In this document: positions 5,709 to 11,470 of the stretch, in pieces
How positions within the stretch are numbered: the first letter of the stretch is position 1
Layout: every line of letters starts with the position of its first letter
From: a virus
IMG/VR virus record: IMGVR_UViG_3300008110_000111
Location: 1 to 43,574 of that record
Length of the DNA: 43,574 bases
Reading direction: 5' to 3' (one strand)
Notes under the pieces: model-generated
Database searches by the model: none
What the model was told of the DNA's origin: nothing
Seen by the model: the letters and a program-made list of their open reading frames with translations, nothing else
Made by a program: the position numbers and the translations under genes

Positions 5709-6167
5709 ATGAGTGTAACACTTAAAAATCTAGAAAGTGCCCTAGCTGGTGAATCTATGGCACATATTAAATATCTGTACTTTGCAAAACTTGCTGAAGA
5801 ACAGGGCTTCTGGGATGTAGCAGATCACTTCTACTGGACTGCAGATCAGGAGATTAAACACGCTTGGGGCCACCTTGAGCTGCTGATTGGTACGCCTAGT
5901 GTAGTAGAGTCTCTTGAGATGGCAATTGCTGGCGAAACTTATGAGTATACACAAATGTATCCTGAGTTTAAGCAAATTGCACAGGCCGAAAAGAATCTTA
6001 AAATTGCAGCCGAGTTTAAAGAGCAGGAAACAGAGTCCAAAGATCATGCTCAACGATTTACTGAAGTGCTACAAAAAGCTGAAAAGCGATTTGCAGCCCT
6101 TGCTAGGGTAGAACAAAAACACGCTGAAGCATATAAACAAATTCTTAAAGAGGTTGATCATGAGTGA
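5709..6167 (+). CDS. Rubrerythrin ferritin-like diiron protein (split form)
   Basis: 152 residues, the length of the rubrerythrin four-helix domain. Diiron ligand motifs are visible: ESMAHIKY near residue 15, QEIKHAWGH near 48, AIAGETYEY near 73, EQETESKDH near 106 and VEQKHAEAY near 138. Rubrerythrins reduce peroxide using electrons from a rubredoxin domain normally fused at the C-terminus. Here that domain is a separate gene overlapping by 8 nt. It is likely a host-derived stress gene that protects the infected cell from peroxide (inference). Confidence 0.88.
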   Translation: MSVTLKNLESALAGESMAHIKYLYFAKLAEEQGFWDVADHFYWTADQEIKHAWGHLELLIGTPSVVESLEMAIAGETYEYTQMYPEFKQIAQAEKNLKIAAEFKEQETESKDHAQRFTEVLQKAEKRFAALARVEQKHAEAYKQILKEVDHE

Positions 6168-6303
6168 AGAACACGTTTGTGTAGTTTGCGGCTGGGTTTA
6201 TGAAGGCAGCGAACTTGACGAAGGTATTGCTTGGTCAGACCTTGAACATGATTTTGAATGTCCAGAGTGTGGCGTAGGCAAAAGTGACTTTGAGGTAATT
6301 TAA
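6160..6303 (+). CDS. Rubredoxin
   Basis: 47 residues. CVVCGWVYEG and CPECG supply the four Cys iron ligands, with W at 25 and DFE at the usual rubredoxin places. The ATG sits inside the last codons of the rubrerythrin-like gene (ATGAGTGA), so translation is coupled. Together the two proteins reconstitute a rubrerythrin of normal length in two chains; this one would be the electron donor. Confidence 0.9.
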   Translation: MSEEHVCVVCGWVYEGSELDEGIAWSDLEHDFECPECGVGKSDFEVI

Positions 6304-6313
6304 TCTCTAGTGT

Positions 6314-6388
6314 GGAAGTATAGCACAGCGGTAGTGCACGGCCTTCATACGGCTGTGGTCGTTAGTTCGAATCTAACTACTTCCACCA
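6314..6388 (+). tRNA. tRNA-Met(CAU), elongator type
   Basis: Perfect acceptor GGAAGTA/TACTTCC with a paired first base, anticodon arm CGGCC/TTCATAC/GGCTG giving CAU, perfect T-arm GTTAG/TTCGAAT/CTAAC, encoded CCA. The paired 1-72 argues against an initiator. Confidence 0.88.
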
Positions 6389-6392
6389 CATT

Positions 6393-6466
6393 CTCTCCAT
6401 GGTGTAATGGCAGCATACCAGTCTCCAAAACTGTTGGTTGCGGTTCGAGTCCGTATGGGGAGGCCA
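6393..6466 (+). tRNA. tRNA-Trp(CCA)
   Basis: Acceptor CTCTCCA/TGGGGAG, discriminator G, anticodon loop CTCCAAA giving CCA, T-arm TGCGG/TTCGAGT/CCGTA, encoded CCA end. It lies 4 nt after tRNA-Met. Confidence 0.9.
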
Positions 6467-6480
6467 AGAAAATTTTTGTC

Positions 6481-6509
6481 TTGACCCTAAATCGCAGATT
6501 TGCTATAAT
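6481..6509 (+). promoter_or_regulatory. sigma70-type promoter, extended -10
   Basis: TTGACC (6481-6486), 17 bp, TATAAT (6504-6509) with TGC extension. CTAAAT (6487-6492) and ATTTAG (6525-6530) form an inverted repeat around the -10 and start point, a possible operator. It drives the second part of the tRNA/small-gene cluster. Confidence 0.88.
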
Positions 6510-6538
6510 ATTATTTCTGTGACAATTTAGGAATCCAA

Positions 6539-6754
6539 ATGGAAGCATTAAATCAAGTTACCAGCCCCATGTTCTTGTTGCCTGCCTATGGTCGCCAGTA
6601 TCGAACTCGTGAGCAAGTGCTCCGTGACTGGCAAGGTGGCAAAGACTTTCAAATTGAGGGCGGTCCGTACTGTTCGATTCGCGATCTTGACCTAATGCAC
6701 AAGCAGTTCCAAAATATCTATATTCTCTACGACAGGGGAACTGTACTAGTCTGA
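6539..6754 (+). CDS. Conserved small phage protein, function unknown
   Basis: 71 residues; AGGA lies 6 nt before the ATG. N-terminal TSPMFLLPAYGRQYRTREQVL, then LRDWQGGKDFQIEGGPYCSIRDLD. No catalytic motif is apparent. It is the first gene of a promoter, so probably early-expressed. It ends 5 nt before tRNA-Leu. Confidence 0.75.
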   Translation: MEALNQVTSPMFLLPAYGRQYRTREQVLRDWQGGKDFQIEGGPYCSIRDLDLMHKQFQNIYILYDRGTVLV

Positions 6755-6759
6755 TCTAA

Positions 6760-6845
6760 GCCCCGATGGTGGAATAGGTAGACACAAGGGACTTAAAATC
6801 CCTCGCTGAAAATGCGTGCCGGTTCGAGTCCGGCTCGGGGCACCA
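6760..6845 (+). tRNA. tRNA-Leu(UAA)
   Basis: Class II tRNA: acceptor GCCCCGA with TCGGGGC, anticodon arm AGGGA/CTTAAAA/TCCCT giving UAA, variable arm, T-arm GCCGG/TTCGAGT/CCGGC, encoded CCA. Confidence 0.94.
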
Positions 6846-6862
6846 TACACTTAGGAATCTGA

Positions 6863-7060
6863 ATGAAGTATCCATACGCTACACTTAATATGTGTTTAAA
6901 GAGTATGCTTGGTTCACAAGAGCTAGTAGACAAGTGGTACGAATCACCTAATCGTGCATTTGGTATGCAGACTCCGTTACAAATGTTGGAGTCAGGGGAT
7001 GAACCTCGTAAAACAGTATACAAGTATATTTTAGCACAACTTAATTATATTCCACAGTAG
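6863..7060 (+). CDS. Small protein with MbcA/Xre-type C-terminal (toxin-binding-like) pattern
   Basis: 65 residues; AGGA lies 7 nt before the ATG. The core W-ESPNRAFG-QTPLQMLESG resembles the DUF2384 antitoxin C-terminal domain (W---PN-AL-G--PL-LL-T). There is no HTH and no adjacent toxin gene, so it may be a domain homologue only. The last 10 nt, including the stop codon, lie inside tRNA-Asn. Confidence 0.7.
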   Translation: MKYPYATLNMCLKSMLGSQELVDKWYESPNRAFGMQTPLQMLESGDEPRKTVYKYILAQLNYIPQ

Positions 7061-7125
7061 CTCAGCGGTAGAGCAGTTGACTGTTAATCAATTGGTCGTT
7101 GGTTCGATCCCAGCCTGTGGAGCCA
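7051..7125 (+). tRNA. tRNA-Asn(GUU)
   Basis: Perfect acceptor TCCACAG/CTGTGGA, anticodon loop CTGTTAA giving GUU, discriminator G, encoded CCA. Its first 10 nt contain the stop codon of the upstream gene. Confidence 0.94.
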
Positions 7126-7127
7126 AG

Positions 7128-7201
7128 TGGGGTATAGTGAAACGGTATCACACAGGATTTTGATTCCCATATTCTTGGTTCGACTCCAAGTACCCCTGCC
7201 A
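7128..7201 (+). tRNA. tRNA-Gln(UUG)
   Basis: Close to the standard tRNA-Gln form: TGGGGTA/TACCCCT (U1-U72 unpaired), anticodon loop TTTTGAT giving UUG, T-arm CTTGG/TTCGACT/CCAAG, encoded CCA. Two outer pairs of the anticodon stem (CAGGA/TCCCA) are mismatched. Confidence 0.85.
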
Positions 7202-7206
7202 TAATC

Positions 7207-7677
7207 ATGAAACAATTCAACCTAGACGAAATCAAACAATTTATTAGTGCTCAAAGTCCAGACACCAAGATATACTTAGGCGCAGACAGTGAGCGTGTAA
7301 GTGGTGGTGATTGCTGGATGGCTGAATACTACCTAGCGGTTGTAGTTCACATTGAAGGCAAACACGGTTGTAAAATATTTGGTCATATTACTCGTGAGCG
7401 AGACTATGACCAACGCCGAGATAAGCCTGCACTCAGACTTATGGGCGAAGTGTATAAGGTCGCACAGCTATTTAATGAGCTAAGCGATGTACTCCAAGAC
7501 CGACACGTAGAAGTGCACTTAGATATTAATCCTGATGATCGTTACGCTAGTTCACAAGTAATTTCCCAAGCTATTGGATATATTCGCGGTACCTGTAATA
7601 TAGAAGCACAAGTTAAACCTCAAGCATTTGCAGCAAGTTACGCAGCAGACCGACTAAAATTTATTCTTTCAAACTAA
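7207..7677 (+). CDS. YkuK-like (DUF458) RNase H-fold protein
   Basis: 156 residues. Conserved features: IYLGADSE near 24, a long helix, LDINPDDRYASS near 103-115, YIRGTC, and KPQAFAASYAADR near 135-148. These match the DUF458/YkuK ribonuclease H-like family, whose acidic residues suggest metal-dependent nucleic acid chemistry; its substrate is unknown. Only 5 nt separate its ATG from the CCA of tRNA-Gln, with no ribosome binding site between, so a processed message would be almost leaderless. Confidence 0.75.
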   Translation: MKQFNLDEIKQFISAQSPDTKIYLGADSERVSGGDCWMAEYYLAVVVHIEGKHGCKIFGHITRERDYDQRRDKPALRLMGEVYKVAQLFNELSDVLQDRHVEVHLDINPDDRYASSQVISQAIGYIRGTCNIEAQVKPQAFAASYAADRLKFILSN

Positions 7678-7678
7678 A

Positions 7679-7900
7679 ATGACTAAAGACCGATTTGATC
7701 TTGAACAAGAAATCCTAGATTGCTGGCATATTACCGATGATCTACAGACTATTATGGAAACAGATAGTCTTAATCTTAGTGATGATGTGCATAATCTCTT
7801 ACTTGGACTTAAGACTCTTTATCACCTTAAGTTTGAGCGTACTTTTGCAACATTTGAAAATCTAGTTACCGAACGCAAACTAGATTCCCGAATTATGTGA
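7679..7900 (+). CDS. Conserved phage protein (DRFDLEQEILDCW type)
   Basis: 73 residues, acidic and helical. The start TKDRFDLEQEILDCWHITDD resembles short conserved proteins of T4-like phages; no function is known. It begins one base after the preceding stop, and its stop codon TGA (7898-7900) lies within the first bases of tRNA-Cys. Confidence 0.75.
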   Translation: MTKDRFDLEQEILDCWHITDDLQTIMETDSLNLSDDVHNLLLGLKTLYHLKFERTFATFENLVTERKLDSRIM

Positions 7901-7973
7901 CGGTGTTGCTGAACGGCTAGGCTGCAGTCTGCAAAACTGTGTTATGTGGGTTCAAGTCCCACCCGTCACTCCA
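7897..7973 (+). tRNA. tRNA-Cys(GCA)
   Basis: Perfect acceptor GTGACGG/CCGTCAC, discriminator T as is usual for Cys, anticodon loop CTGCAAA giving GCA, T-arm GTGGG/TTCAAGT/CCCAC, encoded CCA. It starts 1 nt before the stop codon of the upstream gene. Confidence 0.93.
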
Positions 7974-7977
7974 CGCC

Positions 7978-8052
<75 letters not shown>

Positions 8053-8064
8053 CTAGATACAACT

Positions 8065-8454
8065 ATGAACGAAGAACTTAAAGATTCCCTAAGTGAAATT
8101 AGCCGAGTTTGGAATGAGGCTATGGATAAGATTGAGCAGGATAGTGAACGGTACTGGAATAGTTTAACCAAAGAGCAACAGCTTGATGCATTCTGTGCAG
8201 TGTGTCGTCGCATCTACAAAGGTGACATTGAGGACAAAGGCACTTATCGCTATGTCCTATACAATGTATTTGGTTTTGGGCCAGAAGCCTATGCACAAGC
8301 ACAAATGGCAGGATACCTGACCATACATAACAGCATTTTTGATGCTGAACATGATGACAACTTGCTAACTAAATTTGCTGAGTTTTGTGGTCTTGACCAA
8401 GCAAAAGTTAGTGAATTCTGGAATCAGCATTCTTGGGCACAAGATATAGGATAA
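8065..8454 (+). CDS. Conserved phage protein (KEQQLDAFCAVCRRIY type)
   Basis: 129 residues, mostly helical. WNSLTKEQQLDAFCAVCRR, TYRYVLYNVFGFGPEAYAQAQ and AGYLTIHNSIF recall a conserved hypothetical of T4-like aquatic phages. No function is known. There is no clear ribosome binding site; it starts 12 nt after tRNA-Thr and may be expressed from a processed message. Confidence 0.75.
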   Translation: MNEELKDSLSEISRVWNEAMDKIEQDSERYWNSLTKEQQLDAFCAVCRRIYKGDIEDKGTYRYVLYNVFGFGPEAYAQAQMAGYLTIHNSIFDAEHDDNLLTKFAEFCGLDQAKVSEFWNQHSWAQDIG

Positions 8455-8459
8455 ATACT

Positions 8460-8639
8460 ATGGCTTGGGTATGGGTTATACTATTTTCTGTGTTAGGCAC
8501 TGGCGGCGAGCATGGAACCAGAGGCGCATACTCTAGCAGGGCTGAGTGCGAACAAGCACTACTTAAACTTAAACTAGACTACGAAACTAAAGGTAAAACT
8601 CTAGTTGGTAGTTGTAGTGTTACGCAAAAGAAAATATAG
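8460..8639 (+). CDS. Small exported or membrane-anchored protein
   Basis: 59 residues. The ATG at 8460 is chosen because AGGA lies 8 nt upstream; an upstream in-frame ATG at 8433 would overlap the previous gene. N-terminal MAWVWVILFSVLGTGG is a hydrophobic signal or anchor; the rest has two Cys (28 and 52) and matches no recognised family. Its stop directly precedes the tmRNA region. Confidence 0.65.
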   Translation: MAWVWVILFSVLGTGGEHGTRGAYSSRAECEQALLKLKLDYETKGKTLVGSCSVTQKKI

Positions 8640-8640
8640 T

Positions 8641-8967
8641 TGTATGAAGTTAACCCAAAGGTGCTTTGGACGCGGGTTCGACTCCCGCCTGGTCCACCAA
8701 AAACATTCTTGTCCATGTATTTGGGAACGGAAAGATAAACCGTGAGAATGTTTCTGATGGGCCAGTCATGGTTTCGACAGGGTGCAGAGTAGGAAGATGG
8801 ACAACTCGACAATGCAGAAGTCGTAGGGCTGGGACTACCCGGCTAGAGAAGCAAACAAACTAAACGCAAACGATGAAACGTTCGCATTAGCCGCCTAAAC
8901 TCGGCTTAGGGTTCCAGGTTATCCTCGTAACAGAAAACCTGGACTTAAATGGCCATTTGGCATTTTT
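8641..8967 (+). ncRNA. ssrA: Circularly permuted (two-piece) tmRNA precursor
   Basis: The 3' tRNA-like half comes first: T-arm GCGGG/TTCGACT/CCCGC (8672-8688), acceptor strand CTGGTCC (8689-8695), A73 and CCA (8697-8699). After a linker whose ends AAACATTCT (8701-8709) and AGAATGTTT (8745-8753) pair, the 5' half starts with GGGCCAG (8759-8765) and the hallmark CATGGTTTCGAC. The acceptor stem pairs fully with a G3-U70 wobble, the alanine identity element. The reading frame GCA...TAA at 8866-8898 encodes the tag ANDETFALAA. A hairpin at 8913-8920/8936-8943 follows, then a weak terminator (8947-8967). It rescues ribosomes stalled on nonstop messages; the two pieces would be made by removing the linker. 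Confidence 0.93.
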
Positions 8968-9000
8968 ATTAACAATTCTTGCTCATATGAGGAGAATAAG

Positions 9001-9441
9001 ATGACACTAAAAGATATTAATAAATACTTTCTAGGCTTTGATGAAGCTCAGGATCGCCTTAACAAATTACACAATCAAATGATTGCTAAGGCAAATGTTA
9101 ACTATCCGCCATATAATGTTCGCAAAACAGAAGACCACAAGTATCTCCTAGAGCTAGCTGTTGCTGGTTTTAAGGAGAGTGAGATTAGTGTTGAAGTATC
9201 AAAAGGCGAACTTGTAATCACTGCTCAAAAGTCTGAACAAGACGATGACAAAGATTACGCAGGATGGATTCATCAAGGTATTGCCTACAGAGGCTTTACT
9301 CGTAGCTTTTTCCTAGACAATCAGTATGAAGTCCTACACGCCGAGCTTAAAGACGGCTTGCTAAAGGTTTACCTAGGCTTGCAAGAAACCATGAAGCCTA
9401 AGCGTATTCCTATTGGTGGACAACAACAGCTTGATCTTTAG
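9001..9441 (+). CDS. Small heat-shock protein (Hsp20/IbpA family)
   Basis: 146 residues; AGGAG lies 7 nt before the ATG. Alpha-crystallin domain: PPYNVRKTEDHKYLLELAVAGF (about 38-58), ISVEVSKGELVITAQK, GIAYRGFTRSFFL, and AELKDGLLKVYLG; the end is KRIPIGG. It is an ATP-independent holdase for unfolded proteins. Homologues are found in T4-like cyanophages. Its position next to the tmRNA groups two protein quality-control functions. Its TAG stop overlaps the first bases of tRNA-Ser. Confidence 0.9.
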   Translation: MTLKDINKYFLGFDEAQDRLNKLHNQMIAKANVNYPPYNVRKTEDHKYLLELAVAGFKESEISVEVSKGELVITAQKSEQDDDKDYAGWIHQGIAYRGFTRSFFLDNQYEVLHAELKDGLLKVYLGLQETMKPKRIPIGGQQQLDL

Positions 9442-9529
9442 AAGCGTGGTCGAGGGGTTTAAGGCACCGGTCTTGAAAACCGACGATTCCGTAAGGGGTC
9501 CGTGAGTTCGAATCTCACCGCTTCTGCCA
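9440..9529 (+). tRNA. tRNA-Ser(UGA)
   Basis: Class II tRNA: perfect acceptor AGAAGCG/CGCTTCT, discriminator G, anticodon loop CTTGAAA giving UGA, long variable arm, T-arm GTGAG/TTCGAAT/CTCAC, encoded CCA. It begins inside the stop codon of the heat-shock gene. Confidence 0.94.
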
Positions 9530-9533
9530 ACAC

Positions 9534-9561
9534 AGAGGGTGCTCAGCACCCTCTACTTTTT
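9534..9561 (+). terminator. Intrinsic terminator
   Basis: AGAGGGT (9534-9540) pairs with ACCCTCT (9548-9554), with GCTCAGC between that can extend the stem, followed by ACTTTTT. It ends the tmRNA/hsp20/tRNA-Ser unit. Confidence 0.8.
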
Positions 9562-9573
9562 AGATTTGTGCCA

Positions 9574-9696
9574 ATGAACCAAACAAAAATTCCACCCAGT
9601 GCTGGCTATCTCATCCCACTAGCAACTAAAATATTCTTAAATTGGACTGTGGACGAGTGGGGATTCTGGGATGTAGAAGTGCTAGTTCTAGACTAA
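9574..9696 (+). CDS. Very short hypothetical protein
   Basis: 40 residues from the ATG at 9574; longer readings of the frame would run through tRNA-Ser and the terminator. Sequence MNQTKIPPSAGYLIPLATKI then an acidic, Trp-rich end. No ribosome binding site is evident and no family is recognised. It fills the gap before the DUF1289 gene, from which it is separated by one base. Confidence 0.45.
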   Translation: MNQTKIPPSAGYLIPLATKIFLNWTVDEWGFWDVEVLVLD

Positions 9697-9697
9697 T

Positions 9698-9880
9698 ATG
9701 ATTACCCCTTGTATTAAAGTGTGTAGGCTAGACCCTAAATTGGAGTATTGCACCGGGTGTTGGCGATCTAGAGAAGAAATCCAAGACTGGACTACATACA
9801 CAAACGAACAGCGACAACAAATAGTAGATAATCTTACCCACCGATGGGCTAAGCTAGCGGGTATAGTGTTTAACGGTTAG
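9698..9880 (+). CDS. DUF1289-type Cys-motif protein
   Basis: 60 residues. PCIKVCRLDPKLEYCTGCWR, then EI-DWTTYTNEQRQQIV, is the DUF1289 pattern (PC--VC-LD----C-GC-R---EI--W); these small bacterial proteins probably bind a metal through four Cys. The role in a phage is unknown. The last 24 nt, including the stop, are also the 5' end of tRNA-Gly, so residues AGIVFNG are encoded by tRNA sequence. Confidence 0.8.
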   Translation: MITPCIKVCRLDPKLEYCTGCWRSREEIQDWTTYTNEQRQQIVDNLTHRWAKLAGIVFNG

Positions 9881-9934
9881 CACGCCAGTCTTCCAAACTC
9901 GAAGTGAGGAGTTCGAATCTCCCTACCCGCTCCA
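9857..9934 (+). tRNA. tRNA-Gly(UCC)
   Basis: Perfect acceptor GCGGGTA/TACCCGC, anticodon loop CTTCCAA giving UCC, T-arm GAGGA/GTTCGAA/TCTCC region, encoded CCA. It overlaps the upstream gene by 24 nt, and its final A is the A of the next gene's ATG. Confidence 0.9.
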
Positions 9935-10503
9935 TGAAAAAAATTATACTTTCCCTGTTCGATTATAGTGGCAATTGGCCTAAATACTACCGCGACAGCG
10001 GGTTATATGACGTATATCAAGTAGACGTTAAACTTGGTCTTGATATACTTGATATAACTCCCGGTGACTTACCACAACCTATACATGGTATCCTAGCTGC
10101 TCCACCTTGCACAGACTTTGCTAGTAGTGGCGCTCAGTATTGGTCACAAAAAGATAGGGATGGTCGTACCCAACAGAGCTTACAACTAGTAGATAAAACC
10201 CTAGAAATTATAAGTTATCATGAACCCAAATGGTGGGTGATTGAAAATCCTGTGGGTAGACTAGCAAAACTTAGGCCAGAACTAGGCACACCTTGGTACT
10301 TTCAGCCATGGTGGTTTGGTGATCCTTACACCAAGAAAACAGGCCTGTGGGGCACATTTAATCGTGACTTACCACAATCGCCAGTTGATCCCGACCCTAA
10401 ATCGCCAATAATGCAGCTGGGTGGTAAATCAGAACGAACTAAAGAATTGCGTAGTATGACTCCACTAGGCTTTGCCCTAGCGTTTTACCTAGCAAATCCC
10501 TAG
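9934..10503 (+). CDS. Minimal cytosine-C5 methyltransferase-like protein
   Basis: 189 residues from the ATG at 9934, which shares its A with the tRNA-Gly CCA; the frame is open upstream only because it crosses the tRNA. N-terminal KKIILSLFDYSGNWPKYY resembles the SAM-binding motif I region, LAAPPCTDFASSG holds the catalytic Pro-Cys of motif IV (about residue 65), and WVIENPVGRL is the motif VI Glu-Asn. The protein is much shorter than a full C5 methylase, so target recognition may be minimal. Similar proteins are common in large phages. The stop overlaps tRNA-Val. Confidence 0.75.
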   Translation: MKKIILSLFDYSGNWPKYYRDSGLYDVYQVDVKLGLDILDITPGDLPQPIHGILAAPPCTDFASSGAQYWSQKDRDGRTQQSLQLVDKTLEIISYHEPKWWVIENPVGRLAKLRPELGTPWYFQPWWFGDPYTKKTGLWGTFNRDLPQSPVDPDPKSPIMQLGGKSERTKELRSMTPLGFALAFYLANP

Positions 10504-10576
10504 TACCTTAGCTCAGTGGTAGAGCATCTCGTTTACACCGAGAGGGTCGTGGGTTCGAAACCCTCAGGTACTACCA
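10502..10576 (+). tRNA. tRNA-Val(UAC)
   Basis: Perfect acceptor AGTACCT/AGGTACT, anticodon arm TCTCG/TTTACAC/CGAGA giving UAC, T-arm GTGGG/TTCGAAA/CCCTC, encoded CCA. It starts inside the stop codon of the methyltransferase-like gene. Confidence 0.93.
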
Positions 10577-10586
10577 AAACTTAAAC

Positions 10587-10615
10587 TTGCACAGGCCCAG
10601 TCAGTGTGATATAAT
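10587..10615 (+). promoter_or_regulatory. sigma70-type promoter inside a nested inverted repeat
   Basis: TTGCAC (10587-10592), 17 bp, TATAAT (10610-10615), TGA extension. GTGTGA (10604-10609) mirrors TCACAC (10625-10630), and GCCCAG (10595-10600) mirrors CTGGGC (10634-10639), so the -10 and start point lie in the middle of a two-part palindrome that could be an operator. It drives the phosphoesterase gene. Confidence 0.85.
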
Positions 10616-10659
10616 ATAAAAATGTCACACAGGCTGGGCATTATTTTTAAGGTCTAAAA

Positions 10660-11196
10660 ATGAGCAATGTATTTTTTGCTAGTGATCATCACTTTCATCA
10701 CGAGAACATCCTAAAGTTTCTTAGAAGTGACGGCACACAACTACGTAGTTTTAATGGTATCCATCATATGCACGAGCATATTATTGCTCAACACAACAGT
10801 GTGGTCAAGCCTGATGACAAAGTATACTTTCTAGGCGATGTTTGCATGACTAAGAATGCAGTAGGACTAGAAATTCTAGGTCGTCTTAATGGCATCAAAG
10901 TATTGATCCGCGGTAATCACGACGAGTGTAAGCTGTCACAGTATGCACAATACTTTGATGACGTTCGTGGAGTGTGTCACAGGTACGGTATAGTAATGAC
11001 CCACGTGCCTATACATCCAGAGAGCTTGGATCGCTGGGGCACTAACTTACACGGACACCTACACTACAAACGAGTGCTACTACCCAATGGCCATCCAGAC
11101 CCACGTTACATAAATGTTAGCATGGAGTGCCTTGACAACTATACTCCAGTCAGCCTAGCAGAGATAAATAAAAGGATTGCAAAGAATGCAAAATAA
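10660..11196 (+). CDS. Calcineurin-like metallophosphoesterase
   Basis: 178 residues; AAGG lies upstream at usual spacing. Metal-binding motifs are complete: ASDHHFHHENI (about 6-16), VYFLGDV (about 55-61), IRGNHDE (about 85-91), MTHVPIHP (about 112-119) and NLHGHLHYK (about 128-136). The family cleaves phosphomonoesters or diesters with two metal ions. Small stand-alone phage members are common and their substrate is unknown. It has its own promoter. Confidence 0.87.
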   Translation: MSNVFFASDHHFHHENILKFLRSDGTQLRSFNGIHHMHEHIIAQHNSVVKPDDKVYFLGDVCMTKNAVGLEILGRLNGIKVLIRGNHDECKLSQYAQYFDDVRGVCHRYGIVMTHVPIHPESLDRWGTNLHGHLHYKRVLLPNGHPDPRYINVSMECLDNYTPVSLAEINKRIAKNAK

Positions 11197-11380
11197 AAGT
11201 TGGCCTTGGCCAAAAAGCTCAGAAACCTTAACTAATACTAACACACAAAATACTGTGGAATATGTAGAGGTTCCTGTCGGCAAACAAACCGTACTTACAC
11301 TCAAAGATCCAGGTTGGATTGTTGCTGTATTCTTTGGTGCACTACTTTTCCTGCCCCTCTTATACGCAGCATTTATGTAA
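11186..11380 (+). CDS. Small single-pass membrane protein
   Basis: 64 residues. The ATG at 11186 is chosen (AGGA 9 nt upstream) over a TTG at 11177; it overlaps the phosphoesterase gene by 11 nt. The N-terminal half is polar with Thr/Asn; the last 20 residues (WIVAVFFGALLFLPLLYAAF) form a C-terminal membrane anchor. Function is not recognised. Confidence 0.65.
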   Translation: MQNKSWPWPKSSETLTNTNTQNTVEYVEVPVGKQTVLTLKDPGWIVAVFFGALLFLPLLYAAFM

Positions 11381-11387
11381 CCCATAC

Positions 11388-11465
11388 GGGCCTCTAGCTC
11401 ACGGTGGTTAGAGCACTCGACTCATAATCGATAGGTACTGGGTTCGACTCCCAGGGGGCCCACCA
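11388..11465 (+). tRNA. tRNA-Ile2(CAU)
   Basis: Acceptor GGGCCTC/GGGGCCC, anticodon arm TCGA/CTCATAA/TCGA giving CAU, T-arm CTGGG/TTCGACT/CCCAG, encoded CCA. Overall it resembles bacterial tRNA-Ile2, whose C34 is modified to lysidine so that it reads AUA, more than the two other CAU tRNAs in this window. Dependence on host TilS is inferred. Confidence 0.8.
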
Positions 11466-11470
11466 ATACT

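Noticed and set aside
8667-8699. A separate tRNA ending at 8699
   Set aside because: Only a T-arm and acceptor 3' strand are present; the missing 5' strand lies downstream at 8759, which identifies a permuted tmRNA.
8579-8863. Open frames across the tmRNA (8579-8812 minus, 8666-8863 plus)
   Set aside because: They are shadows of a structured RNA with a verified tag frame and acceptor stem.
9502-9573. Longer version of the short gene at 9574 starting at 9502
   Set aside because: It would translate the tRNA-Ser T-arm and a strong terminator hairpin.
9904-9933. Upstream start at 9904 for the methyltransferase-like gene
   Set aside because: That stretch is tRNA-Gly sequence; the family-like N-terminus begins at the ATG at 9934.
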